Assembly (NCBI GenBank): GCA_024402535.1
Contig: JAKSTN010000004.1
Span: 29,370-93,369, forward strand
DNA from: Treponema sp.
Lineage (GTDB): Bacteria > Spirochaetota > Spirochaetia > Treponematales > Treponemataceae
DNA: 64,000 bases
Direction of reading: 5' to 3'
Shown piece by piece: positions 7,796 to 15,802 of this stretch (the stretch's first letter is position 1; each line of letters begins with the position of its first letter). A program made the position numbers and the translations under genes. The notes under the pieces were generated by a model. The model was not told the DNA's origin. It made no database searches and saw nothing but the letters and a program-made list of their open reading frames with translations.

Positions 7796-8314
7796 ATGAA
7801 AGTAATTCTTAATGTTGATGTTAAACATCTTGGTGAAGAAGGCGACGTAAAAAACGTAGCTAACGGATATGCACGTAACTTCCTGTTCCCACGCAACCTG
7901 GCTGTACCATACAATGATGCAACAGTTGCAATCTTCGAAGCAAAAAAAGCTGAAATCGAAGCTCGCAAAGAACAGAAAAGAAAGGACTCAGCTTCTCTCA
8001 AAGAAAAGCTGGAAGGTCTGGAACTGGAACTGGTTATGCCAGCTGGTGCAAACGGAAAACTCTTCGGTTCTGTAACAAACTCTGTAGTAGCTGATGCTCT
8101 TGCAAAACAGGGATACGAAATCGAACGCAAACGTATCGAAATCGCTGGTAGCGCAATCAAAGCTGTTGGTTCTTACAAAGTAACAGTAAAACTTTACGAA
8201 GCACAGACTGCTGAAGTTAAAGTTAATGTAAAACCACAGGAAACAGAAGATTCAGCAAAAGCAAAAAAAGCTGAACCTGCTAAAGAAGAAGCTGCTGAAG
8301 CAAAAGCTGAATAA
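7796..8314 (+). CDS. rplI: 50S ribosomal protein L9
   Basis: 172 aa. The L9 N-terminal domain is clear (MKVILNVDVKHLGEEGDVKNV, YARNFLFPRNLAV), followed by the connecting helix rich in Lys/Glu and the C-terminal RNA-binding domain. About 22 extra C-terminal residues are rich in Lys, Ala and Glu, beyond the usual length of about 150. The ribosome site AGGAG precedes the start. It sits between rpsR and a strong terminator, in the usual position upstream of dnaB. Confidence 0.96.
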   Translation: MKVILNVDVKHLGEEGDVKNVANGYARNFLFPRNLAVPYNDATVAIFEAKKAEIEARKEQKRKDSASLKEKLEGLELELVMPAGANGKLFGSVTNSVVADALAKQGYEIERKRIEIAGSAIKAVGSYKVTVKLYEAQTAEVKVNVKPQETEDSAKAKKAEPAKEEAAEAKAE

Positions 8315-8337
8315 TTTAAGTTTTAACTTCGGTTAGA

Positions 8338-8371
8338 AAAAGCCTGTCATCTTTTTGATGGCAGGCTTTTA
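8338..8371 (+). terminator. Intrinsic terminator after rplI
   Basis: An 11-bp stem (AGCCTGTCATC with GATGGCAGGCT, one G-U pair, 8341-8351 with 8357-8367) has a five-T loop and is followed by TTTTATTG. It should end the ribosomal transcript before dnaB, which then needs its own promoter in 8372-8450. Confidence 0.88.
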
Positions 8372-8453
8372 TTGTTTATAGGTTATGTAATGTGGATAAC
8401 ATGTGTAAAACATGTATATTCAGTGTGAATTCTATTTGAAAGGGGATAAAAAT

Positions 8454-9779
8454 ATGGATGAAATTTTAAAGGATAAAATTCCGCCTCACAGTATTGAAGC
8501 GGAACAGGCAGTTTTGGGAGCCTGTCTTCTGGACTGGGGTGCAATGGGAGAAATTGTAAATTTTTTACGTCCGGAACGTTTTTATTCGCTTCAGAATCAG
8601 GTGATATTTGAAGGACTTTTGTCTCTTTTCAAACAAAATATTCACGGGGATATTTTAGCCCTTATAAATGAACTTACAAAACTTGGAAAACTTGAACAGG
8701 CAGGTGGGGCCGCTTATATTTCAAGTCTTACAGATACAGTGCCTTCCAGCGCAAATGTTGAATATTATGCCAAAGTTGTTATGGACCGTGCAACCCGCCG
8801 TGACCTTATTAAGATTTCTTCTGAAATGAGAAGTTCGGCTTTTGAAGTAAGCCGCGAAAGTGCTGATCTTCTTGGGGAAGCCGAACAGAAAATCTTCGCA
8901 TTGAACGAGAGAAATGAAACTACAACCATTTATTCAATGCAGGATGTAATGACAAAAACTATCGAGCTGATTGATGCCCGCAGTAAGAGTAAAAACCAGT
9001 TTACAGGTGTTCCGACAGGATATGCAAAGCTTGATTCTATGACCTGTGGTTTCCAGAAACAGGAAATGATCATTATTGGTGCCCGTCCATCTATCGGTAA
9101 AACTGCATTTGCACTTAGTATGATGCAGAATATTGCCGTTGAGAAAAAGATTCCATGCGGATTCTTCTCTTTGGAAATGCCTTATGAATCTATCGGTCAG
9201 CGTTTATTAAGTCAGGAATCACGAATCCCTTCGGGAAAGCTCAGAAGCGGTGTGTTGACTCTGGCTGAATTCAAGAAGCTTCAGGATGCTGCAGGACGCT
9301 GTTTCAATTCTCCTCTTTATATTGTAGATACTCCTAATATGAAACTGCTGGACCTTCGTGCCATGGCACGCCGCATGAAAGTTGCTCATGATGTTCAGAT
9401 TATTTTCATAGACTATATCGGTCTTATTTCAACAGAAAACCCTAATGCACCGGTCTACGAACAGATTTCGGAAATTTCAAAATCACTTAAGGCTCTTGCC
9501 CGCGAACTTGAAATTCCGATTGTTGTTCTTTGTCAGGTAAGCCGAGACGCCGAAGGTCAGGAACCAAACCTGGCACAGCTTCGTGGTTCTGGTTCTATTG
9601 AACAGGACGCCGACGTTGTTATGTTCCTTCACCGTGACCGTAAGAGCCTGGACGAAAATAACGCCGTTCAGGATGCAAAGCTTATTGTTGCAAAGCAGCG
9701 TAACGGTATGACAGGTGACGTAGACCTTATGTTCCTTGCCGGCTACACAAAATTCGAAAGCGCCGTAAAAGAAGACTAG
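8454..9779 (+). CDS. dnaB: Replicative DNA helicase DnaB
   Basis: 441 aa from the ATG at 8454, chosen for the AAAGGGG site 6-7 nt upstream and the family-typical start. The N-terminal primase-binding domain begins PPHSIEAEQAVLGACLLD. The C-terminal RecA-like motor has Walker A GARPSIGKTAF (about residue 206), Walker B IIFIDYIGLI (about 312) and the QVSRDAE region. It is the hexameric helicase at the replication fork. It follows rplI as in many bacteria but is separated from it by a terminator. Confidence 0.97.
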   Translation: MDEILKDKIPPHSIEAEQAVLGACLLDWGAMGEIVNFLRPERFYSLQNQVIFEGLLSLFKQNIHGDILALINELTKLGKLEQAGGAAYISSLTDTVPSSANVEYYAKVVMDRATRRDLIKISSEMRSSAFEVSRESADLLGEAEQKIFALNERNETTTIYSMQDVMTKTIELIDARSKSKNQFTGVPTGYAKLDSMTCGFQKQEMIIIGARPSIGKTAFALSMMQNIAVEKKIPCGFFSLEMPYESIGQRLLSQESRIPSGKLRSGVLTLAEFKKLQDAAGRCFNSPLYIVDTPNMKLLDLRAMARRMKVAHDVQIIFIDYIGLISTENPNAPVYEQISEISKSLKALARELEIPIVVLCQVSRDAEGQEPNLAQLRGSGSIEQDADVVMFLHRDRKSLDENNAVQDAKLIVAKQRNGMTGDVDLMFLAGYTKFESAVKED

Positions 9780-9802
9780 CCTCCCGCGTTAGATAAAAGG
9801 TA

Positions 9803-10001
9803 GGATTAAATCAAATAATCCCAGCTGCGCCGCGGAGGCTGGTTGTCACACCGATTGAAATGTAGGGGTAATGGCAGCTAACGCAACGCTCTAACGAGCT
9901 GTGGGGAGATCTGTTTGTATGGGTTAGCGTTTTGTCAAAGTTTTAAGTCTATGTTTCCCTGCGTAATTCATTAAAACAAAAATATTTATTTGATTTAATC
10001 C
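9803..10001. repeat. 16-bp perfect inverted repeat enclosing 167 nt
   Basis: GGATTAAATCAAATAA (9803-9818) and TTATTTGATTTAATCC (9986-10001) are perfect complements. Inside, AACGC(TC)TAAC (9886-9896) can pair with GTTAGCGTT (9924-9932), and AGCTG with CAGCT. The layout suits either the terminal stem of a structured RNA or the ends of a small palindromic element. Shorter relatives of the arm (AAATCAAA / TTTGATTT) recur in the hairpin at 10153-10188. Confidence 0.6.
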
Positions 10002-10008
10002 TGTTTGT

Positions 10009-10146
10009 AAAAAACTTACGCTAGGGAACAAAATGACCGTCAGGAAAGTCTGCAGACCGGCTCGATAGTTTCCTTGCCGGGCTGCAACTTAGCGACGCTA
10101 GCTAGCGTTCCAGACGGTCGTGATTGTGACCGGGAGTAAGTTTTTT
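10009..10146. repeat. 138-nt stem-loop with 11-bp terminal stem
   Basis: AAAAAACTTAC (10009-10019) pairs perfectly with GTAAGTTTTTT (10136-10146). Inside, GACCGTC (10035-10041) pairs with GACGGTC (10113-10119), and CCGGC (10057-10061) with GCCGG (10076-10080). GGAAC (10025-10029) could also pair with GTTCC (10107-10111), crossing the other stem. TTCCCTGCGTAA (9955-9966) competes for TTACGCTAGGGAA (10017-10029). The 3' arm ends in six T, so it could terminate a transcript on either strand. Confidence 0.55.
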
Positions 10147-10152
10147 AAGGGC

Positions 10153-10188
10153 CATATCAAATCAAAATAAATGTGTTTGATTTATATG
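10153..10188 (-). terminator. Hairpin just downstream of the GH2 gene
   Basis: CATATCAAATCAAA (10153-10166) pairs with TTTGATTTATATG (10176-10188) with one bulge. It lies within 10 nt of the GH2 stop codon. It may protect or end the minus-strand transcript, but a T-run follows only after GGCCC. Confidence 0.35.
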
Positions 10189-10195
10189 TACTTTA

Positions 10196-12703
10196 TTAGT
10201 AAGTATCTCTTAATGTTTTAGCGGTTAATATTGCCTTAAAGTCTTTCATGTCCTGGCCTTCAGCTGGTGTAAAGATTACTTTTACTGGAGTGTCAGGAAG
10301 CACTGTGAACATGTTTTTTGAGAAAGTTCCTTTTATATTGTGACTGTCTAAAGCTGTAAAGAAAGCAGGTTTCTTGGAACTTAATTCAATTTCAAAGAGG
10401 CCATCTTTTTCTGAAATCTTAGTAACAAGTTCAGGTTTTTCAAGCTTACATTTTTTGTAAAGACTTGGGAAAACAGTGGCTTCACTTGTAAATGAAGTTT
10501 TTCCGCTTTTTGCTTCAAGAATTGCATGAACAAAATATGAACCTTCCGGTAAATCAGGAGTTACACAATCAGCAGAAAATGCTTTTTCTGATTTAACATT
10601 TTCAACTGTAAGTTTTACGTTTTCTGATTTTCTAACTTTCTTTCCTGAAAAATCGAGGAAATCAATTTTTACAGTACAGTCAATTGGAGATTTAAAATCA
10701 TTTATAACATAAAGACTGTATTTTCCGTTTTTTACAGCCTGAGCCAGATGTACCGGTTCAAACATTTCTTTTTCTGCATAATGAAGAAGCTTCCATTTTC
10801 CGCCGTATTCAATGGAACTCCATGAAGGACCCGGCCAAACATCATTCAACTGCCATACAATAGCACCCATGCAGTAAGGTTCAAGGCTTCGCCACCAGTC
10901 TACAGCTGTGTGAATTGCAAGAGCCTGCTGCACTTGAGAAAGGTAAATCTGATTTTCAAAGCCTTCAGGGAACCGGAAATAGCGGGCGAAGCTTTCAAGG
11001 ATTAGAGTATTACCGTTTGGACTTCTCTGATGATATTCAGATATTGGACTTGTGAAATTTAAATCTTCCTCTGATGAATAAGTTTTTACACATTCTGAGC
11101 TGACCATGCTTTCGTAACCGAATTCACTTACAAAGCGTGGACTGATGTCCAGGTATGCATCAAAGTTTTTCTTTTCATGCCATACAGACCAGTAATGCAT
11201 GTCTCCTTGATTATCTGAATGCCAGTTGTCTGCAAAATCATCAGGTCCGGCACTTGGAGAACTTGGCCACCAGAGTCGACCCGGGTCCAGTTCCTGAACA
11301 ATAGGACGAATAGTGCCCTGGTAGAGACGGTCATAGTCTACAAGATAACGATCCCGGTTCTGACGGCTTTCAGGGAACCATGTAAGAGTTCCGAAGTTTT
11401 CGTTGTTTCCGCACCATATACCGATACATGCATGGCTCTGGAGTCTGTTTACCTGATAGGTTACTTCTTCGCGAACCTGTGAAAGGAATTCTTCGGAAGC
11501 AGGGTAAAGTGAGCAGGCGAACATGAAATCCTGCCATACTATAAGACCAAGTCTGTCACAGATCTGGTAGAAGCAGTCTTTTTCGTAAATACCACCTCCC
11601 CAGACTCGGATACAGTTCATGTTTGCATCGGAAGCACTTTTAAGAAGATCATAATAGGTTTCAACATCCCAGCGGGAAGGGAGTGCGTCTACAGGAATCC
11701 AGTTGGCGCCTTTGGCAAAAATCTTTCTTCCATTATTTTCAAAGTAAAGGGAACGGCCACCATTTTTTTCTTTTTTTGTAATACATTTAAGATCATGGAA
11801 ACAGAACTGGCGGGTAGACGTATTTATATTGTTGTGTTCGCTTTCGTATTTAACAGAGATATAATAAAGTGCGTTTTCAGAAAGACCTGCTTCCTTAAGC
11901 TCATCACTTGTCATCCACACTACAGGATTTTTTACAGGAATTTCGATAATGAATTTATTTAATCCTTTTTTAAGCTGGGCTTTTTTGAAGATTTCAATAT
12001 CCTGAATATTTGGTCCTGTAATAGTGATTGTGTAATTTTTTTCGCCTTCAATAAAGGATTCAAATTCAACATCAGCCTTGATTTTCCAGATGTCATCATT
12101 TCCTGTTTTTTTATGGGAGAAATTTAACTTTAATGAATCAAAAAGTCCTGTACTTACGGTATCGATGAAAATGTCACCGTAAATTCCTGAAGTCATTAAA
12201 GCAGGACCCCAGTCCCAGCCTGCATGGCACTGACATTTACGTACAAGGTTTCTGTCAGGCGAATAAACATCTGCTTTGTTGTATGGAATAGGGTAAGGTA
12301 GTTTTTTTGCAAGTTTTTCTGCTGCTATTTCTGCAGATTTGAAATCGATGCGGATTTTGTTTTCGCCGTCTTTAAGAAGTTTTGTAATATCAAAACGGTG
12401 GCGAAGGAACATGTTGTTGCCGCTTCCGGCTTTTTTGTCATTGATGTAACAATCGAAAATTGTATCTACATCAGTCATTTCGAGGATAGAAACAATTTTT
12501 GGCCCTTTACGGTACATGAAAGTTCTTTCAATTGAAAAATCTTCACGGTTTAAGTAAAGAACATCCAGTTCGTTTTTACCGTAATAAGGGTTCGGAATAA
12601 GATTCTTTTCGAGAAGACTTGAGTAAATATCTCCCGGAATAGATGCTTCTGTGTTAAATCCAGCCCCTTTAAGTGTCCATTTTCCTGAAAGTGAAATCTG
12701 CAT
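10196..12703 (-). CDS. GH2 beta-mannosidase
   Basis: 835 aa, usual for GH2 beta-mannosidases. An N-terminal jelly-roll domain is followed by AGWDWGPALMTSGIYG near residue 165. The TIM barrel holds WCGNNENFG, where Glu near residue 435 is the predicted acid/base, and VSEFGYES, where Glu near residue 527 is the predicted nucleophile. NWIPVDALPSR is also typical of the mannosidase subgroup. There is no signal peptide, so it probably acts in the cytoplasm on imported manno-oligosaccharides. It fits with the secreted GH26 enzyme at the window start. The ribosome site AAGGA lies before the ATG. The gene stands alone between a repeat-rich gap and a structured intergenic region. Confidence 0.9.
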   Translation of the reverse strand: MQISLSGKWTLKGAGFNTEASIPGDIYSSLLEKNLIPNPYYGKNELDVLYLNREDFSIERTFMYRKGPKIVSILEMTDVDTIFDCYINDKKAGSGNNMFLRHRFDITKLLKDGENKIRIDFKSAEIAAEKLAKKLPYPIPYNKADVYSPDRNLVRKCQCHAGWDWGPALMTSGIYGDIFIDTVSTGLFDSLKLNFSHKKTGNDDIWKIKADVEFESFIEGEKNYTITITGPNIQDIEIFKKAQLKKGLNKFIIEIPVKNPVVWMTSDELKEAGLSENALYYISVKYESEHNNINTSTRQFCFHDLKCITKKEKNGGRSLYFENNGRKIFAKGANWIPVDALPSRWDVETYYDLLKSASDANMNCIRVWGGGIYEKDCFYQICDRLGLIVWQDFMFACSLYPASEEFLSQVREEVTYQVNRLQSHACIGIWCGNNENFGTLTWFPESRQNRDRYLVDYDRLYQGTIRPIVQELDPGRLWWPSSPSAGPDDFADNWHSDNQGDMHYWSVWHEKKNFDAYLDISPRFVSEFGYESMVSSECVKTYSSEEDLNFTSPISEYHQRSPNGNTLILESFARYFRFPEGFENQIYLSQVQQALAIHTAVDWWRSLEPYCMGAIVWQLNDVWPGPSWSSIEYGGKWKLLHYAEKEMFEPVHLAQAVKNGKYSLYVINDFKSPIDCTVKIDFLDFSGKKVRKSENVKLTVENVKSEKAFSADCVTPDLPEGSYFVHAILEAKSGKTSFTSEATVFPSLYKKCKLEKPELVTKISEKDGLFEIELSSKKPAFFTALDSHNIKGTFSKNMFTVLPDTPVKVIFTPAEGQDMKDFKAILTAKTLRDTY

Positions 12704-12732
12704 AAAAAATCCTTGGGCTATTTGGCCCTATA

Positions 12733-12776
12733 GATCCCGAAACAAGTTCGGGATGACATGAACAAGTTCGGGATGA
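12733..12776. repeat. Palindromic REP-like repeat, one full and one partial copy
   Basis: ATCCCGAAACAAGTTCGGGAT is a near-perfect hairpin (12734-12754). It is followed by a second half-copy, AACAAGTTCGGGATGA (12761-12776). The same family, with CTGA/TCAG instead of CCGA/TCGG arms, occurs at 30988-31110. It lies between GH2 and the P83/100 gene. Confidence 0.8.
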
Positions 12777-12809
12777 TAACTCTCTCCGGGATTGCGACTA
12801 TTTTGTCAT

Positions 12810-14408
12810 TTATTTTAAAGGTTCAAGTGTTCCTTTGCTTAGAACGGCGAAACGGCCGTTTGAAGCGGTAACAACAACACCTGCATCTGTAAGAGTAATT
12901 GGAGTTGCAGCTTTTACTGAAATACTTGAGCGGAGTTTCAGTTTAAGATCTGAACCATATTTTCCTACAAAGGCGTCATTTCCATCTATAAATACACAGT
13001 AGAAATCATCTTCTGATGAAGAATCCTGAATAAGAACTGAAGTTTCTGAAATTGTTTCATTTGATTCGTTTGTAATTTCCATTGTGTCCGGGTCGATTGT
13101 TACAAGTTTTACAGATCCGTTGTTGATGTTTTCACCGCAGACAGCTACAAGACCTGCATCAGTTTTATAAACAGTTCTGTTACGGATTGTTGTAACTGGC
13201 GAGTCTTTAATTGAAGCTCCGTCTTCAGCGTTGAATTTTACAAGGCGGCTGAAAAGAGAAGATTCATCTACAAGGGTAAGACCATAATCAAAAGTCATTT
13301 TTGCCTGAGCAGCTTCTTTGTCCTGAACTGCTTTCTGGTCCTGAGCGATTTCTTTTCTTTCTTTCTGAGCTTCTGTTGTCTTTTTATCTGCTACAGCCTG
13401 CTGTTGTTTTGCTTCAGTTTTTGCTTCTTCTGTTTTCTGTTCCTGAGCTTTTTCAGCCTGTTTCTGCTCTGTCAGTTCTTCTTTTGCAGATTCAGCTTCT
13501 TTTTCTGCTTCTTGAGCGGCTTCCTGTTTTTCACTGTTGTCAGGATCTGCAAGAGCTTCTTTTTTAGCTTCATCAGCTTTTTTTTGTGTATCGTCAGCTT
13601 TTTTCTGAGCAGCTTCAGTTTTAGCTTTTTCGTCGTTCAGCTTTTTCTGTTCTTCAGTTGCTTTTTTCTGGCTGTCCTGAGCTTTTTCTGTGGCTTTTTC
13701 AGCTTCCCGTTCTTTAAGGTCTACCATGTCTTTGCGGGAATCGATGTTCTTGTCATCATCTTCCTGCATTGAATCAACAACTTTTGTGTCAGAAATTACT
13801 GAGGTATCTACTGTTGAGATTCCGCCTTTTACATCAAAAAGAGGAATAACAATTTCTGATTTTCCGGCCCAGTCTTTGTAGTTTACTGAAAGTCCGCAGT
13901 TATCTGATGTAAGATTCTTTGTTACGGCAGTCTTATATTTTTTATTGAAAGTGTCCATGTCGCCGCGGTAAACAGCATTATAAACTGTTACGAATGTAGC
14001 AATTGTCTGGGCATCCTGTTCTGTATAACCGTAAGCGGCTGAAAGGTAAGATGCAATAATGTGGCGCATGTTTCTGATATGGTCCACAAGAGCGTCTTTT
14101 CCAATGATAAGGATATCGGCATCAAGTTTTCCGGTTTCTTGCGGATCAACGGCGTGAATGACATAATATTTTGCTTTGTTACCGGCATCTGATGCAACTG
14201 TAACGTCTTTTGAAATAACAGTTCCAAGTGCTGTACCGATAGCTTTGATTGCTTCTAATGAGTCGATAACCTTGTGAGGTCCGACATAGTTGATAAACTC
14301 GATTGTTGTGTTCTGTGTTGTGTTCAATTCATCCCGGTCAACGGACAGAGCTGAAAGTGAAGTTGCTGCAAAAACTACAGCGGCTACAAAAGCAGTAAAC
14401 TTTTTCAT
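12810..14408 (-). CDS. P83/100-type spirochaetal protein
   Basis: 532 aa with a signal peptide (MKKFTAFVAAVVFAATSLSA). The N-terminal part (about 25-225) has the look of the P83/100 antigen family of Borrelia and Treponema (TTIEFINYVGPHKVIDSL near the start). The middle, about residues 225-370, is an extremely Lys/Glu/Ala/Gln-rich coiled coil with KKADD-like repeats. The C-terminal 150 residues look like a beta-propeller fragment. The function of the family is not established; members are exported and immunogenic. It is transcribed divergently from the aminotransferase at 14475 across a 66-nt gap holding a long palindrome. The identification rests on recognised sequence character. Confidence 0.78.
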   Translation of the reverse strand: MKKFTAFVAAVVFAATSLSALSVDRDELNTTQNTTIEFINYVGPHKVIDSLEAIKAIGTALGTVISKDVTVASDAGNKAKYYVIHAVDPQETGKLDADILIIGKDALVDHIRNMRHIIASYLSAAYGYTEQDAQTIATFVTVYNAVYRGDMDTFNKKYKTAVTKNLTSDNCGLSVNYKDWAGKSEIVIPLFDVKGGISTVDTSVISDTKVVDSMQEDDDKNIDSRKDMVDLKEREAEKATEKAQDSQKKATEEQKKLNDEKAKTEAAQKKADDTQKKADEAKKEALADPDNSEKQEAAQEAEKEAESAKEELTEQKQAEKAQEQKTEEAKTEAKQQQAVADKKTTEAQKERKEIAQDQKAVQDKEAAQAKMTFDYGLTLVDESSLFSRLVKFNAEDGASIKDSPVTTIRNRTVYKTDAGLVAVCGENINNGSVKLVTIDPDTMEITNESNETISETSVLIQDSSSEDDFYCVFIDGNDAFVGKYGSDLKLKLRSSISVKAATPITLTDAGVVVTASNGRFAVLSKGTLEPLK

Positions 14409-14434
14409 GTTTTTAAATACTCCAATTTCTCTAT

Positions 14435-14463
14435 TATATCACATTTTTCCAGAATGTGATATA
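14435..14463. promoter_or_regulatory. 11-bp palindrome between divergent genes
   Basis: TATATCACATT (14435-14445) and AATGTGATATA (14453-14463) are perfect complements around 7 nt. The right arm ends 12 nt before the aminotransferase start. On the minus strand ATATAATAG follows the palindrome, giving a -10-like TATAAT for the P83/100 gene that overlaps it. It is a good operator candidate for one or both genes. Confidence 0.5.
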
Positions 14464-14474
14464 TTTATTCTATT

Positions 14475-15671
14475 ATGATAGCAAAACACGTAAAAGAAAT
14501 TTTAGAAAGTCCGTCAAACGGTGTAATCCGAAAGATGTTTGAAGAGGGCGCAATTCTTAAACAGAAATACGGCGCAGAAAATGTTTACGATTTCAGTATC
14601 GGAAACCCTGACCTGGATCCTCCTGCAAAAGTTCAGGCTGCAATTGAAAAATATGCAAAAGAAACCACAAAAGGTGCTCACGGCTATATGCCAAATGCAG
14701 GATATCCTTTTGTTCGTGAAGCAATGGCAAAAAAGACTTCTCTGGAACAGGGAGTTCCAGTTGATTTTTCAAATGTTGTAATGTGTGTAGGGGCAGGTTC
14801 TGCTCTGAACGTTGCACTGAAAAGTCTTCTGAACCCGGGGGATGAAGTTATTGTTCCTTGTCCATATTTCACAGAATATGATCATTACATTCACAATCAT
14901 AACGGGGAAATTGTTCGTGTAAAATCAAAGGAAGATTTCTCTCTTGATATGAATGAAATTAAAGCTGCCTTAAGTGAAAAGACTGCTGCAATCATCATCA
15001 ACAGTCCGAACAATCCAAGCGGTCGTATTTATTCGGAAGAAGATATTTCAGCTCTTGCAGCTCTTCTGAAGGAACATGCAAAAACATGCGGCCGCAATGT
15101 TTACATCATTGCTGACGAACCTTACCGTGCAATCACTTACGGTGGAAAAAAGGTTGCCCCAATCTTCCCAAAATACGAATACACAATCGTTTGTACAAGC
15201 TTTGCAAAAAATCTTTCTGTTCCGGGGGAACGCATCGGTTACACTTGTGTGAACCCTGCATGTCCTGAAGCAAAAGAAGTTGTTGCTGCAAACATTTTCT
15301 GTCTGCGCACAATGGGCTTTGTAAACGCTCCGGCTTTCTTCCAGAAAGTAATTGCTGAAAGCTGGGATGCAGAATGTGACTATTCACTTTATGAAAAACG
15401 CCGTAACGAACTTATTGAAATTATGGATTATGCAGGTTATGAATACGCAGTTCCGGAAGGAGCTTTCTACCTGTTCGTAAAGGTTCCTGAAGGATGGGAT
15501 GGCGACGATATGGCTTTCACAAATCACCTGAAGAAGTTTAACATTCTTTGTGCTCCAGGAAGCGGATTCGGCGGTAAAGGCTGGTTCCGTATTGCTTACT
15601 GCTGTTCAGAACAGACAATCCTGAATTCCCGCGAGGCATTCAAAAAAGCCCGCGTAACAGGGAAAAACTAG
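14475..15671 (+). CDS. PLP-dependent aminotransferase, class I/II (aspartate-aminotransferase-like)
   Basis: 398 aa, standard fold-type I aminotransferase length. NSPNNPSGRIYSEED carries the conserved Asn-Pro contact. IIADEPYRAI carries the Asp that binds the pyridine nitrogen. SFAKNLSVPGERIGY contains the Schiff-base Lys. The end (FRIAYCC) keeps the substrate-binding Arg. It transfers an amino group between an amino acid and a 2-oxoacid in the cytoplasm; the specificity cannot be read. AvtA is encoded 131 nt downstream, suggesting a shared role in alanine/branched-chain amino acid balance. No clear ribosome site is seen, so the leader may be very short. Confidence 0.88.
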   Translation: MIAKHVKEILESPSNGVIRKMFEEGAILKQKYGAENVYDFSIGNPDLDPPAKVQAAIEKYAKETTKGAHGYMPNAGYPFVREAMAKKTSLEQGVPVDFSNVVMCVGAGSALNVALKSLLNPGDEVIVPCPYFTEYDHYIHNHNGEIVRVKSKEDFSLDMNEIKAALSEKTAAIIINSPNNPSGRIYSEEDISALAALLKEHAKTCGRNVYIIADEPYRAITYGGKKVAPIFPKYEYTIVCTSFAKNLSVPGERIGYTCVNPACPEAKEVVAANIFCLRTMGFVNAPAFFQKVIAESWDAECDYSLYEKRRNELIEIMDYAGYEYAVPEGAFYLFVKVPEGWDGDDMAFTNHLKKFNILCAPGSGFGGKGWFRIAYCCSEQTILNSREAFKKARVTGKN

Positions 15672-15694
15672 CAGGCGAGATTAACTTGATACAA

Positions 15695-15700
15695 TATAAT
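15695..15700 (+). promoter_or_regulatory. -10 box upstream of avtA
   Basis: A perfect TATAAT lies directly before the inverted repeat at 15701-15774. The -35 at 17 nt is poor (CAGGCG). TTGATA and TTAACT nearby are too close. If used, transcription would start inside the repeat, making it a leader RNA. Confidence 0.4.
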
Positions 15701-15774
15701 GTCACACTGATTCGGGCTGACAAAACGATATCCTTTACAAAGATTTTGCGTTAGCAAAATCGAATCAGTGTGAC
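15701..15774. repeat. 14-bp perfect inverted repeat with inner hairpin, in the avtA leader
   Basis: GTCACACTGATTCG (15701-15714) and CGAATCAGTGTGAC (15761-15774) are perfect complements. Inside, GATTTTGC-GTTA-GCAAAATC (15743-15762) forms a perfect hairpin that overlaps the right arm by two bases. The words TGTCACA, GCTAACGCAA and CGTTTTGTCA recur in the same order at 9844-9937 on the other strand. This suggests a dispersed element rather than a site private to avtA. Confidence 0.6.
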
Positions 15775-15802
15775 AATAAAAAAAATAAAACAGGGAAATA
15801 AA

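Larger units (their letters stand above)
9781..10195. other. Gene-free, highly self-complementary intergenic region
   Basis: No convincing reading frame is present in these 415 nt between dnaB and the convergent GH2 gene. Several strong inverted repeats are nested or overlapping. Words related to GCGTTAGC recur in both orientations at 9786, 9877, 9888, 9924, 10018, 10090 and 10101. It could encode a structured RNA or be a pile-up of palindromic repeat elements. The main arms are listed separately. Confidence 0.6.

Noticed and set aside
7308..8160. Minus-strand frames opposite ssb, rpsR and rplI
   Set aside because: They lie antisense to certain ribosomal genes and have no recognisable product.
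10035..10119. RNase P RNA, suggested by AGGAAAGTC
   Set aside because: The rest of the conserved RNase P sequence is missing and the structure is far too short.
13301..13772. Long plus-strand frames opposite the P83/100 gene, rich in Phe and Leu
   Set aside because: They are antisense to the Lys/Glu-rich coiled coil, whose codons force open frames on the other strand.
14435..14463. CRP/FNR-type site
   Set aside because: The half sites are in the opposite order (TCACA then TGTGA) with a 7-nt centre.
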